In this document: positions 1 to 7,126 of the stretch, in pieces
Numbering within the stretch: position 1 is the first letter of the stretch
Layout: every line of letters starts with the position of its first letter
Origin: an uncultured Chlamydiae bacterium
GTDB taxonomy: Bacteria > Chlamydiota > Chlamydiia > Chlamydiales > Rhabdochlamydiaceae
Assembly: GCA_945957075.1 (NCBI GenBank)
Contig: CAMFJP010000020.1
Location: forward strand, 1 to 13,842
DNA length: 13,842 bases
Reading direction: 5' to 3'
The notes under the pieces: model-generated
What the model saw: the letters and a program-made list of their open reading frames with translations, nothing else
Database searches by the model: none
What the model was told of the DNA's origin: nothing
Made by a program: the position numbers and the translations under genes

Positions 1-1161
1 GTAGAGGGCTCTTTAGTTCGTGGTGTTATCGATGCTGAAACGCTTGTGTTTGCAAAAGATAAGCTCCGCAAACAACAATTAATGGTAAGAAAGCTGCTTG
101 CTGTTGAAGAAAAAAAAGAAAGATATTGCCTCTCCCCTCCCCTTTTACTTACCTTTACCCGCGATTTAGCTCAGCTTTTACAGGCAGGTCAGCCTCTGTA
201 CGAAAGTCCACTTCCCATAAAAAAAAAGTATAGAAAGCATAAAGCCCATTACATTTTTTTAGATCTTTGCGACAAATTGCAGTCGGGGTGTAGTTTTTCT
301 TCTGCATTGAAAAGCCATCCTAAAAGTTTTGATCAGATCTATCTTTCTATGATTGCAGCTGCAGAGGAATCGGGAGCACTACCCCAAGTTCTTATGGATT
401 TGGCAGAACTTATTAAACGCCAACTTAAATTGAAAAGAAGCCTTATTTCAGCGCTCATGTATCCAGCATTTTTGGCAGGGTTTTGTCTTTGTGTTGTGTT
501 GGGTCTTTTGCTTTTTGTTGTTCCTACAATGAGCGAGCTGTTTGAAGAAAGAGCTTTGCACCCTATGACAGAAATCGTTTTGGGAGCAAGTGCTTGGCTA
601 CAACACAATGGGTTTTCATTTTTTATTGTACTTGTTTTATTCGGCATTGGCCTTTTTTTTTCTTTTAAACATCCCAAAACGCGCTACAGAGCAGCGTTGT
701 TAATGACTCGGGCTCCTTTAGTTAAAACACTGCTTATTCAAGCAGCCCTTATTCGTTTTTGTAGGGCGCTTTCCATGTTGCTACAGGGTGGTGTGCCCCT
801 CGTTCCAGCCCTTGCTTTGTCAAAAAAAGCGATTGGGAGTGCCGTCATAGAAAAAATCATTTCTGATGCAGAAAAAAAAATCGTTGAGGGGGAAAAACTC
901 AGTGAGCAGCTCAAAAAACAGACTGTGATCCCTCCCCTTTTGCCGCGGATGCTTTCTATTGCAGAAGAAACAGGTTCCATGGCGACAATGTTGCATAGCG
1001 TAGCTGCAATTTATGATGAGGAATTAGAGCGAAACATTCTAAAATTAACTACATTTTTACAGCCATTTTTACTTATTTTGCTTGGGGCCATTGTAGGCAT
1101 TGTCCTACTTTCTGTATTATTGCCCCTCACAGATGTGGGTTCTTTTGTTGGAGGCATATGA
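1..1161 (+). CDS. gspF: Type II secretion inner-membrane platform protein GspF (5' end truncated by window edge)
   Basis: GspF is the polytopic inner-membrane protein that links the GspE ATPase to pseudopilus assembly. The frame is open from base 1. The codons before the first possible start (GTG at 46) encode VEGSLVRGVIDAETLVFAKD, which resembles the usual GspF N-terminus (G-x-I-x-A-x-S...A...L), so the real start lies just upstream of the window and only about 10-20 residues are missing. Both T2SSF domains are recognisable. The first has an AAEESGAL helix followed by a membrane segment beginning SALMYPAFL. The second has AEETGSM followed by a C-terminal membrane segment rich in Leu/Ile/Val. 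Three hydrophobic segments fit the family topology. The stop TGA overlaps the next ATG (ATGA), indicating translational coupling. The adjacent pseudopilin genes favour GspF over the homologous pilus protein PilC. Confidence 0.92.
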   Translation, partial: VEGSLVRGVIDAETLVFAKDKLRKQQLMVRKLLAVEEKKERYCLSPPLLLTFTRDLAQLLQAGQPLYESPLPIKKKYRKHKAHYIFLDLCDKLQSGCSFSSALKSHPKSFDQIYLSMIAAAEESGALPQVLMDLAELIKRQLKLKRSLISALMYPAFLAGFCLCVVLGLLLFVVPTMSELFEERALHPMTEIVLGASAWLQHNGFSFFIVLVLFGIGLFFSFKHPKTRYRAALLMTRAPLVKTLLIQAALIRFCRALSMLLQGGVPLVPALALSKKAIGSAVIEKIISDAEKKIVEGEKLSEQLKKQTVIPPLLPRMLSIAEETGSMATMLHSVAAIYDEELERNILKLTTFLQPFLLILLGAIVGIVLLSVLLPLTDVGSFVGGI

Positions 1162-1523
1162 AATTTAGAACAAAGAGAGCAATTACCCTTTTAGAGATCA
1201 TGATTGTGATCGTCCTAATTGGCCTTATTGGTAGCGTGATTGGCTTTAACATGAAAGGGAGTCTGGATAAAGGCAAAGCCTTTAAAACAGAGCATGCGAT
1301 GCAGCAAATTCGTGATATTTTATCTTTAGAGCTCGCTAAAGGGGCAACAAATAAAGATGAAATCGCCCAGAACCCAGAAGCTGCGTTAAAACGCTCTGGT
1401 CTTGTTAATAATCCCGATAGTTTGATTAAAGACGGGTGGGGAAATAAAATGAGCATAGAACTTGTAAGTGGGGAAATTAGAGTGCATTCTGCAGCCCTTA
1501 ATGCCTATCAGAAAAACTCATAG
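1158..1523 (+). CDS. gspG: Major pseudopilin, GspG-type, short
   Basis: This is a pseudopilin that would form the T2SS pseudopilus after cleavage by prepilin peptidase. After a short basic leader (MKFRTKRA), the class III signal ITLLEIMIVIVLIGLIG begins, with Glu13 at the conserved +5 position, followed by a long hydrophobic helix. The motif DGWGNK near residue 92 matches the conserved DPWGN of GspG. The residue at -1 is Ala8, where Gly is almost universal. At 121 residues the protein is shorter than typical GspG (about 140-150), and the calcium-binding C-terminal segment of proteobacterial GspG is not evident. The start overlaps the gspF stop, and the stop overlaps the next start. Family assignment is secure; the G-type call rests on the W-G-N motif and gene order. 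Confidence 0.85.
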   Translation: MKFRTKRAITLLEIMIVIVLIGLIGSVIGFNMKGSLDKGKAFKTEHAMQQIRDILSLELAKGATNKDEIAQNPEAALKRSGLVNNPDSLIKDGWGNKMSIELVSGEIRVHSAALNAYQKNS

Positions 1524-1972
1524 TGACAGTTAAAAAGCATTTTACCCTATTAGAAATCTGCCTTGTTCTTGTTCTTATTGCAGCTGGTGCTACGTATTTG
1601 GGGATTCAAGGTTGGCATATGATTCAGACGCACCAGTTTGAGCGTGGAATTTGCGATCTTGCAAGGTATATGCGCACGTGCAGCTTGCAGAGCCTATGTA
1701 CGCAAGAGGATGTGTATATCCGTTTTATTCAAACAAAAGATGGCGTATTTTATGAAAATGTAGCCCAAAAAGTTAGGCAGAAGCTGCCTCAAGCGGTCTT
1801 TTTTGCATGCAAGGGAAAACCCCTTTCATCTAGCTCTTTGCACCTGTTTTCTACAGGCCAAGTTGTAGGAGATGGGCCCCTTGTGTTCCATTCGCCTTTG
1901 GGGAGTTTTGCCGTATCGACAACCCCCCCCTTTTCTATTTCCAATTATAACGTTATAGATGAGGAATTATAA
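1523..1972 (+). CDS. Minor pseudopilin, GspH-like
   Basis: This protein has a pseudopilin N-terminus. A six-residue leader (MTVKKH) is followed by FTLLEICLVLVLIAAG, with Glu11 at +5, then a globular domain of about 115 residues. The leader-to-helix layout and the segment RGICDLARYMRTCSLQ resemble the GspH/FimT class of minor pseudopilins, which prime the pseudopilus tip. The -1 residue is His6, not the expected Gly. The start is a GTG that shares its first G with the gspG stop (TAGTG), so translation is probably coupled; I see no good ribosome binding site and no in-frame ATG that would keep the signal. A run of eight C (1923-1930) lies in the last tenth of the gene. No gspI, gspJ or gspK follows; the next gene is on the opposite strand. 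Confidence 0.78.
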   Translation: MTVKKHFTLLEICLVLVLIAAGATYLGIQGWHMIQTHQFERGICDLARYMRTCSLQSLCTQEDVYIRFIQTKDGVFYENVAQKVRQKLPQAVFFACKGKPLSSSSLHLFSTGQVVGDGPLVFHSPLGSFAVSTTPPFSISNYNVIDEEL

Positions 1973-1989
1973 GCTTAGTTGCGCGGTTT

Positions 1990-2595
1990 TTAGGCTCCAA
2001 AGATTTCTTGATCTGGTGAGCCGTAGATATACACAAGAGCATCCTTATGTACCCTGTTAAAAAGATCGATTACGCCTTCTGGATCCATCCGTACGCACCC
2101 ACGAGATTTGGGAAAGCCTAGCTCTTCTAGTCTGTTTGTCCCATGAATATAAATATATCGATTGAAGGAGTCGACGTTCCCGCCTCGATTTTTTTCATCT
2201 TCTAGACCATCTAGCCTTAGAATGCGCCCTACAATGCGTCCTATCGGGTCCTGTGGCGTTGCTATTTCGCCTGTTGGCTTGCGCTCACTAAAAACAGCAA
2301 GAGGTGCTGCGCCTTCTCCAATTTTTTCTACGACGCAATGTAGTCCATGCGGAGTTTTTTCACTACCTTCCTGAGAGCCCATTCCATTTTTAGCAGTAGA
2401 AATTGTGTAGGAACCAGACCATGCACCATGATCCATAAGGTGTAAAAGCTGCGTCCCTGCATTTACGAGGATCACCTGACCTGTAAACACGCGCCCTATC
2501 CTAGTGGATATATCCGAGGCCTCTACAAAAGCTGCTAGGTCTTGAGATCCCATAAGATTGTCTTCTTTTGTGAAATAGCAAACGCCTGTCGTCAT
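1990..2595 (-). CDS. L,D-transpeptidase (YkuD domain)
   Basis: YkuD enzymes use a cysteine to form 3-3 peptidoglycan cross-links or attach proteins to peptidoglycan. The domain fills most of the 201 residues. ISTAKNGMGSQEGSEKTPHG (65-84) matches the conserved family segment, and the catalytic region has IHGTN (His151) and SRGCVRM with Cys167 as nucleophile; this is the S-[HR]-G-C-[VI]-R signature. The start at 2595 is supported by AGGAG eight bases upstream; the second Met (residue 15) has no comparable site. The N-terminus is polar, with no signal peptide or membrane anchor, which is odd because the substrate is periplasmic. The gene converges on the pseudopilin operon with 17 bp between stop codons and no obvious terminator. 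Family call is firm; substrate and export route are unknown. Confidence 0.88.
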   Translation of the reverse strand: MTTGVCYFTKEDNLMGSQDLAAFVEASDISTRIGRVFTGQVILVNAGTQLLHLMDHGAWSGSYTISTAKNGMGSQEGSEKTPHGLHCVVEKIGEGAAPLAVFSERKPTGEIATPQDPIGRIVGRILRLDGLEDEKNRGGNVDSFNRYIYIHGTNRLEELGFPKSRGCVRMDPEGVIDLFNRVHKDALVYIYGSPDQEIFGA

Positions 2596-2687
2596 GTATA
2601 AATCTCCTAAAAATAGAATTGTCTCAATAAATTTTATTTATTTGTGTCGAATTTTTCTATCGGTTTTTTTGGTCATGGGTCGGCATG

Positions 2688-2717
2688 TTGACAAGTTAAT
2701 TATTTAATTTGTATCTT
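2688..2717 (+). promoter_or_regulatory. Candidate sigma70-type promoter for the small membrane protein
   Basis: A perfect -35 hexamer TTGACA (2688-2693) is followed after 18 bp by TATCTT (2712-2717), matching 4 of 6 consensus -10 bases. The predicted start lies near 2724, giving a leader of about 30 bases. The surrounding 156-bp divergent gap is AT-rich and must also hold the promoter of the transpeptidase gene on the other strand, for which I find no convincing pair of hexamers. Confidence 0.5.
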
Positions 2718-2751
2718 CCGTTTTAAGAAAATAAACCGAAGTAAGGGGGAT

Positions 2752-3132
2752 ATGATGATGTGCGGTTTGGAAATGTCGGGTGTTTTTGGCCCGTTTATGG
2801 CTATTTTTGGCCTATGGATGCTCTTATACGCAGATAACGCTATAAAAGTATTTTCTTCAATAAGGGCAACGCCCGCTGCATTTTATATGGGAGGCCTCAT
2901 CAATCTATTAATTGGGCTTACCATTTTGCGTTATAGCTCTTTATGGATGCCGACAGCTTTTGCCCTACTATCCTTATTTGGTTGGGTAATGCTGGCCCGT
3001 GGCGTTCTTGTTTTGTATATGCCACAGCTGATCATGAAATGGATGACACTCAAACAAAAAGGGATGCGCTTTTTAGGTTTTGTTCTTTTGGTTTGGGGAC
3101 TTGCTTTGGCCTGGCTTGCCTTTGCTATGTAA
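2752..3132 (+). CDS. Small integral membrane protein of unknown function
   Basis: I do not recognise a family. The 126-residue product is almost entirely hydrophobic, with four likely membrane helices at about 8-28, 42-62, 65-92 and 104-125, joined by short loops; the longest loop (about 93-103) is basic (K, K, K). There is no signal peptide and no obvious catalytic motif. Three ATG codons stand in a row (2752, 2755, 2758). The purine-rich AAGGGGGA ends at 2750, only one base before the first ATG, so the second or third ATG gives more normal spacing. The gene has its own promoter candidate and is followed by a GC-rich hairpin. It could be a small transport accessory or envelope protein, but nothing in the sequence decides this. 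Confidence 0.72.
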   Translation: MMMCGLEMSGVFGPFMAIFGLWMLLYADNAIKVFSSIRATPAAFYMGGLINLLIGLTILRYSSLWMPTAFALLSLFGWVMLARGVLVLYMPQLIMKWMTLKQKGMRFLGFVLLVWGLALAWLAFAM

Positions 3133-3137
3133 TTTGA

Positions 3138-3158
3138 TGCCCCCATACTTTGGGGGCA
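3138..3158 (+). terminator. GC-rich hairpin after the membrane-protein gene, weak terminator
   Basis: TGCCCCC (3138-3144) pairs perfectly with GGGGGCA (3152-3158) around a 7-base loop, starting 6 bases after the stop codon. The stem is very stable but is followed by CCTGCTTTG rather than a run of T, so intrinsic termination may be incomplete. It could instead protect the 3' end of the mRNA. Confidence 0.45.
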
Positions 3159-3178
3159 CCTGCTTTGTAAGAACGTGA

Positions 3179-3207
3179 TTGCATCCTTCGGGGTATTGTT
3201 TTAAGAT
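3179..3207 (+). promoter_or_regulatory. Weak candidate promoter for the MFS transporter
   Basis: TTGCAT (3179-3184) and TAAGAT (3202-3207) are 17 bp apart and match the -35 and -10 consensus at 3 and 4 of 6 positions. The predicted start is near 3214, leaving a leader of about 27 bases that contains the AGGAGG ribosome binding site at 3231-3236. The match is modest and read-through from the upstream gene is an alternative. Confidence 0.28.
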
Positions 3208-3240
3208 GGATCTCTTTTCTCATTTTAGAGAGGAGGGTTT

Positions 3241-4404
3241 ATGAAAAATCGAACGATTTTTTTATCTATTGTCGCCGCAATGGGGGTGATCTCTTCTACG
3301 CTTTGTGCTCCAGCCCTTCCCTTTATAGCAGAGCGATTTACAGCAGACATTTCCTCTATTCAGTTTGCAATTAGCCTTTTTTTGGTCGGTAATGCATGTG
3401 GGCAGCTGCTCGCAGGCCCTTTATCAGATAAAGTAGGACAAAAAAGCGTCCTCTTAGGGGGCCTTTGGCTCTATTTACTTGCAAGTTGTGGCTGCGCCTT
3501 ATCTTGGAATATGGGGTCTTTGATTACAGCCCGCTTTATGCAAGGGATGGGCAGTGCTATGGGGCCAGTGCTTACACGTGCTATTGCAGCCAGTAGCTTC
3601 AACGTCGATCGATCAGCACAGGTGCAATCTTATGGAGCTTTGAGTGTTGGGGTAGCCTCAATACTTGCTATTTTATCGAGCGGGCAACTGACTCTATTTT
3701 CTTGGAGGGGTAATTTTTGGCTTGCTGCAAGTCTTGGAGCGCTTTTGCTTATATGGGCAACTTCAGCTCTAAAAAATTTTTCAGGAATAAAGGCCGGACA
3801 TCTTTCTATAAAACAGTGGATGTTGCACATCTTAGGTGTTTTAAGAAATCCCATTTTTTTAGGCTCTACACTCTGCCACGCAATGACCTATGGATTAATG
3901 TATGGGTACATTGCCCTATTTCCTTTTATTTTAAAGGAATTGTTTCAAGAGACAAGCCCTATGCAGGTGGCTATTTACTCCGCGTATATGATTGCTTTTT
4001 ATATGTTAGGGGCATTTGTAGCAGCGCGCTGTGTTCTACGCTTTCAACCTTATAGATTGATCATATGTGGTGTCTTATTGCAGTGTATTGCTGGATGTGT
4101 GCTTGTGTTCTCAATTCCTCTTTTTTTATTTCTTTCTGCACTTTTTGTTTTTAATTTCAGTATCGGCATTATTTTACCGATGACCTCTGCAACAGCCCTT
4201 GCCCCTTTTGCCGGGAAGGGGGTTGGTTTTGCCTCCTCAACGCTTGGTCTTTCCTATAGGTTTTTGGGGTCTTTTCTTAGTGTGTGTATATGTCAGCTGC
4301 CGCTTGCTTCATTTCGCAATATGGGCATTGCGATCATCGCCCTTTCTTCTGTTTCACTTTGTATGTTTTTATGGCTTACCCCCAAGAGAAGCTTGTCAAT
4401 ATGA
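3241..4404 (+). CDS. MFS transporter, Bcr/CflA-like drug:H+ antiporter (DHA1) family
   Basis: This is a 12-helix inner-membrane proton-driven exporter of 387 residues, the usual length for the Bcr/CflA group. Motif A of the major facilitator superfamily is seen at 59-68 (GPLSDKVGQK) between helices 2 and 3. At 98-113, R-F-M-Q-G-M-G-S-A-M-G-P-V-L-T-R matches the R-x-x-Q-G...G-P-V-L-x-R pattern characteristic of Bcr/CflA proteins. Helices alternate with short polar loops and a longer, basic central loop near 180-195 (LKNFSGIKAGHLSIKQ). The ATG is preceded by AGGAGG four bases upstream. The substrate cannot be read from sequence; related proteins export drugs, sulfonamides or small peptides. The stop overlaps the promoter of the next gene. 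Confidence 0.85.
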   Translation: MKNRTIFLSIVAAMGVISSTLCAPALPFIAERFTADISSIQFAISLFLVGNACGQLLAGPLSDKVGQKSVLLGGLWLYLLASCGCALSWNMGSLITARFMQGMGSAMGPVLTRAIAASSFNVDRSAQVQSYGALSVGVASILAILSSGQLTLFSWRGNFWLAASLGALLLIWATSALKNFSGIKAGHLSIKQWMLHILGVLRNPIFLGSTLCHAMTYGLMYGYIALFPFILKELFQETSPMQVAIYSAYMIAFYMLGAFVAARCVLRFQPYRLIICGVLLQCIAGCVLVFSIPLFLFLSALFVFNFSIGIILPMTSATALAPFAGKGVGFASSTLGLSYRFLGSFLSVCICQLPLASFRNMGIAIIALSSVSLCMFLWLTPKRSLSI

Positions 4405-4421
4405 TAATAAATTTATATACT
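4393..4421 (+). promoter_or_regulatory. Strong candidate sigma70-type promoter for the MORN-repeat gene
   Basis: TTGTCA (4393-4398, 5 of 6 consensus bases) and TATACT (4416-4421, 5 of 6) are separated by exactly 17 bp. The -35 element lies inside the last codons of the transporter gene. The predicted start is near 4428, giving a leader of only about 17 bases that is dominated by the G8 tract. This is the best promoter match in the window. Confidence 0.6.
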
Positions 4422-4434
4422 GAGCCCGAACTGT

Positions 4435-4443
4435 AGGGGGGGG
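4435..4443 (+). promoter_or_regulatory. Ribosome binding site embedded in a homopolymeric G8 tract
   Basis: An A followed by eight G (4436-4443) and one T stands directly before the ATG at 4445. The tract serves as the only Shine-Dalgarno candidate. Its length sets how far the A-G-G core lies from the start codon, so slippage in the run would alter translation without touching the coding sequence. Confidence 0.55.
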
Positions 4444-4444
4444 T

Positions 4445-7036
4445 ATGTGGAAGAAATCTCTTGTAGCGTGCATTTTGTGTATTGTATGTGGATTTACTTA
4501 TGCAGAAGAGGCATCGAAAATAGGTGGGTTAAAACCCAGACAACCGAACTGGCGTCCTGAGGTTTTAGGAACCTATGCCAATGGATCTCCAACCTCTCTT
4601 GTCCTATATGAACAAATTTCAAAACAGGAAGAGGCCCCAGTCAAACAGCTTGAATTTTATGAAAACGGTCAGCTTCGTATTGAAGCCGATGTGATACAGG
4701 TTCAAGAGGGTTCTCCTGGAGCTTTAGAATGGAAAACAACCAGGGTCCCTCATGGCACTGCCGTTGCTTTTTTTCAAAATGGAGCGATAGAAAAAGTGGC
4801 TCAGTACAAAGAAGGCCTGCTTGAAGGAGAGATGAAGGTTTTTTATCCCTCTTCTGCGTTGGCAATTGACGCACATTTTTCTAAAGGCAAGAACCACGGT
4901 AGAGCTGTTGCTTATTATGAAGGTGGAGAAAAGCAGGAAGAGGCTTTTTACAAAGAGGGCCTGCTTGAAGGCGAGTTTTATAAATATCATCCCAATGGCA
5001 CAAAGGCGCTTTTGGTGACCTATGTAAAAGGTGTTGCCCATGGGATTGCAATGGAATGGTATGACACCGGAGTTTTGCGCTCTGAGCTCAATTATGTCGA
5101 CGGGGTTTTGCACACGCAAAGCGCTCACCCAGCTGTTGTGATTTATGACAATGACAGGCACCTGATCGAAGTGCAAGATTTTAAAGAGGGCAAGCCGGAT
5201 GGATGGCATTTTCATTATTATGCCAGTGGAAAACCGCGCTATAAGGTGCAGTATCTCGATGGGCAAAAAGAGGGAAAAGAGCAATTTTTTAGTGAGACGG
5301 GCTCGATTTTAGGTGAAGGGTCGTATATAAAGGGTACGCCTTGTGGTAAACATTTTCGAGAACATTTCAATGGACAAATTGCTTATCTAGCGCTTTATGG
5401 GGAATCTGGCGGGCTTAAAGAGCCCATATGCGAGTACAATGAAGAGGGGAAAAAGATTGCAGAGTACTTTCTTTTAGATGGACAGCCCGATGGTGATTTC
5501 AAACGGTGGTATCCAAACGGCCAGTTAATGGTGTCACAACATTTTGAGAAGGGTAAGTTTGAAGGAGAGCAAAAGGAGTACTACCCCTCAGGACTGCCGA
5601 AGGTCTTTTTAGAATATAAAGATACTTTGAAAGAAGGTGTTCATAAAGAGTGGTATGAAAATGGTACGTTAGCGCAGAGCACAGCGTGGAAAGCTGGGGT
5701 AAAAGAGGGTAGATCAGAAAAATGGTTTGAAGATGGGAAACTTCAGTTAAAGGAAGACTACGTTGCAGGCGTTTTGGACAAGACACGAAAAGAGTGGTAC
5801 GAAAATGGCAAGTTGAAATCAACCGGACATTTTGCCCTTGGGAAAAAAGAGGGAACTTTTCGTGAATGGAATAAGGAAGGGACGCTGATTGTAGAATTTG
5901 CCTATGTAGAGGATCTTCCTCATGGGATTATGCGCACCTGGTATGATAATGGCTCTTTAAGAGTTGTTGCCCGTTTTGTTCAAGGTAAAAAAGAGGGACT
6001 ATCTGAAGAGTTTTATGCAAACGGAGCCAAGCAAGGAACCGTTTTTTACAAAGAAGATCTTTTAGATGGTGAGCTGAAAACGTGGTATGTCAATGGAAAG
6101 GAACACTTAATTGCCTTTTATAAAAATGGGCATCTAGTTGGAGAACAGAGAGAGTTTTTTGAAACAGAAGATGGAGTTGATCCCCAGCTTGCCCGTTTGT
6201 TTTTTCGTGATGAAGAGGGGCGTTTGCATGGCGAACAAAAGACCTTTTATGCCAACGGAGGACTGCAAACAGCTGTTTGCTATGATCATGGTCAACTACA
6301 TGGAATGAAAGCGCTTTGGGATCAAGAAGGGAACCTTGTGGAAGAGGCATTTTATGAAAAAGGTAAGCTATGCGGACGATTCTTTCAGAGGTTAGATGAT
6401 GGCAAAGAGGTCATTTCTTACTATGATGGCAGCCGTAAAGAGGGACTTCATGAAGTCTACTACCCCCCTCATAAATTTTTTGGAAAAGTAAAAGCGCTTG
6501 AAATGCATTTTGTCGATGACCTTGTTGAAGGCGAGGTTCTTGAGTACGATCCCTCTGGCGCTGTTGTTGCCAGATTTCAGTGCCTTCATGGTCTTAAAGA
6601 GGGCAAGGCCGAATTGTATGGAGAAAAAGGAAAGGTCATGGCCCGTTACAGATTTCATAATGATCTGAAAGAGGGGCCGGCTTATGAATATTTTCCAAGC
6701 GGCGCCCTATATTCAGAGGTTAATTTTGTAGCAGATGAGAAAGAGGGAGAAGAAAAGATATATTTTGAAAACGGTAAAATTGCCTCTTTAAATGCCTACA
6801 AAAGAGGCAAACTACATGGGATATGTCGCAGTTGGAATGAAGAGAGAGTGCTACTCTTTGAAGGTGAGTATAAACAGGGACTGCGCCATGGGGTATTCAA
6901 TAAATTTTACGCTGATGGCAAGCCCCAAGTTATTCAAAATTTTATAGACGATCAGCTCCATGGGCTAAAAAAATCTTATGATATAAAAGGACTTCTGACC
7001 GAGTCCAAGTACGATAAAGGCAAGAAAGTTCGTTAA
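4445..7036 (+). CDS. Exported YwqK/MORN_2-type repeat protein
   Basis: This 863-residue protein has a classic signal peptide: WKK, a hydrophobic core SLVACILCIVCGF, and cleavage after TYA (residue 20). The rest is an almost uninterrupted array of about 30 degenerate repeats of 22-25 residues of the pattern (W/F/Y)Y-x-N-G-x-L-x-x-x-x-x-(Y/F)-x-x-G-x-x-x-G, for example WYENGTLAQS, WYENGKLKST, WYDNGSLRVV and FYANGGLQTA. This is the MORN_2 motif of YwqK-family proteins, which forms elongated beta-hairpin solenoids. No catalytic domain is visible. The repeats have diverged at DNA level. The gene has its own promoter and terminator. Some databases label this family an antitoxin; export and length argue against that here. 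A scaffold, adhesin or membrane-associated surface role is inference. Confidence 0.88.
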   Translation: MWKKSLVACILCIVCGFTYAEEASKIGGLKPRQPNWRPEVLGTYANGSPTSLVLYEQISKQEEAPVKQLEFYENGQLRIEADVIQVQEGSPGALEWKTTRVPHGTAVAFFQNGAIEKVAQYKEGLLEGEMKVFYPSSALAIDAHFSKGKNHGRAVAYYEGGEKQEEAFYKEGLLEGEFYKYHPNGTKALLVTYVKGVAHGIAMEWYDTGVLRSELNYVDGVLHTQSAHPAVVIYDNDRHLIEVQDFKEGKPDGWHFHYYASGKPRYKVQYLDGQKEGKEQFFSETGSILGEGSYIKGTPCGKHFREHFNGQIAYLALYGESGGLKEPICEYNEEGKKIAEYFLLDGQPDGDFKRWYPNGQLMVSQHFEKGKFEGEQKEYYPSGLPKVFLEYKDTLKEGVHKEWYENGTLAQSTAWKAGVKEGRSEKWFEDGKLQLKEDYVAGVLDKTRKEWYENGKLKSTGHFALGKKEGTFREWNKEGTLIVEFAYVEDLPHGIMRTWYDNGSLRVVARFVQGKKEGLSEEFYANGAKQGTVFYKEDLLDGELKTWYVNGKEHLIAFYKNGHLVGEQREFFETEDGVDPQLARLFFRDEEGRLHGEQKTFYANGGLQTAVCYDHGQLHGMKALWDQEGNLVEEAFYEKGKLCGRFFQRLDDGKEVISYYDGSRKEGLHEVYYPPHKFFGKVKALEMHFVDDLVEGEVLEYDPSGAVVARFQCLHGLKEGKAELYGEKGKVMARYRFHNDLKEGPAYEYFPSGALYSEVNFVADEKEGEEKIYFENGKIASLNAYKRGKLHGICRSWNEERVLLFEGEYKQGLRHGVFNKFYADGKPQVIQNFIDDQLHGLKKSYDIKGLLTESKYDKGKKVR

Positions 7037-7049
7037 AAAAATAGCTTTC

Positions 7050-7084
7050 AGCGCTGCATTTTCTTTGCAGCGCTAATTTTTTTT
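7050..7084 (+). terminator. Strong rho-independent terminator
   Basis: AGCGCTGCA (7050-7058) pairs perfectly with TGCAGCGCT (7066-7074) around a 7-base loop. The stem is followed by AA and eight T (7077-7084). A run of seven A (7034-7040) before the stem could pair with the T-run. The position 14 bases after the stop of the MORN-repeat gene separates it transcriptionally from the giant gene. Confidence 0.9.
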
Positions 7085-7098
7085 ATAGATTAATAAAA

Positions 7099-7126
7099 TT
7101 TCCACTCTGTTTTTTTTTAATATAAA
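7099..7126 (+). promoter_or_regulatory. Candidate promoter for the 1567-residue protein gene
   Basis: TTTCCA (7099-7104, 4 of 6 consensus -35 bases) and TATAAA (7121-7126, 5 of 6 consensus -10 bases) are 16 bp apart. The predicted start is near 7133, with a 40-base AT-rich leader that contains AAAAGG nine bases before the ATG at 7173. The spacer contains nine T in a row (7110-7118), so its length could vary by slippage. Confidence 0.38.

Noticed and set aside
653..880. T9 (653-661) and A9 (872-880) runs in gspF as possible phase-variation tracts
   Set aside because: Runs of A or T of this length are frequent in AT-rich coding DNA and the frame is intact; unlike the G8 and C8 tracts they are not unusual for the base composition.
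4724..5284. Long minus-strand open frame (186 codons) opposite the MORN-repeat gene, with several shorter ones nearby
   Set aside because: The plus-strand protein has a signal peptide and continuous family repeats. The minus frames show low-complexity composition mirrored from the repeats, no ribosome binding site and no recognisable motif.
4445..7036. Reading the MORN-repeat protein as the antitoxin of a toxin-antitoxin pair
   Set aside because: The label comes from family naming only. The protein has a signal peptide, is far larger than antitoxins, and no toxin-like small gene overlaps or adjoins it.
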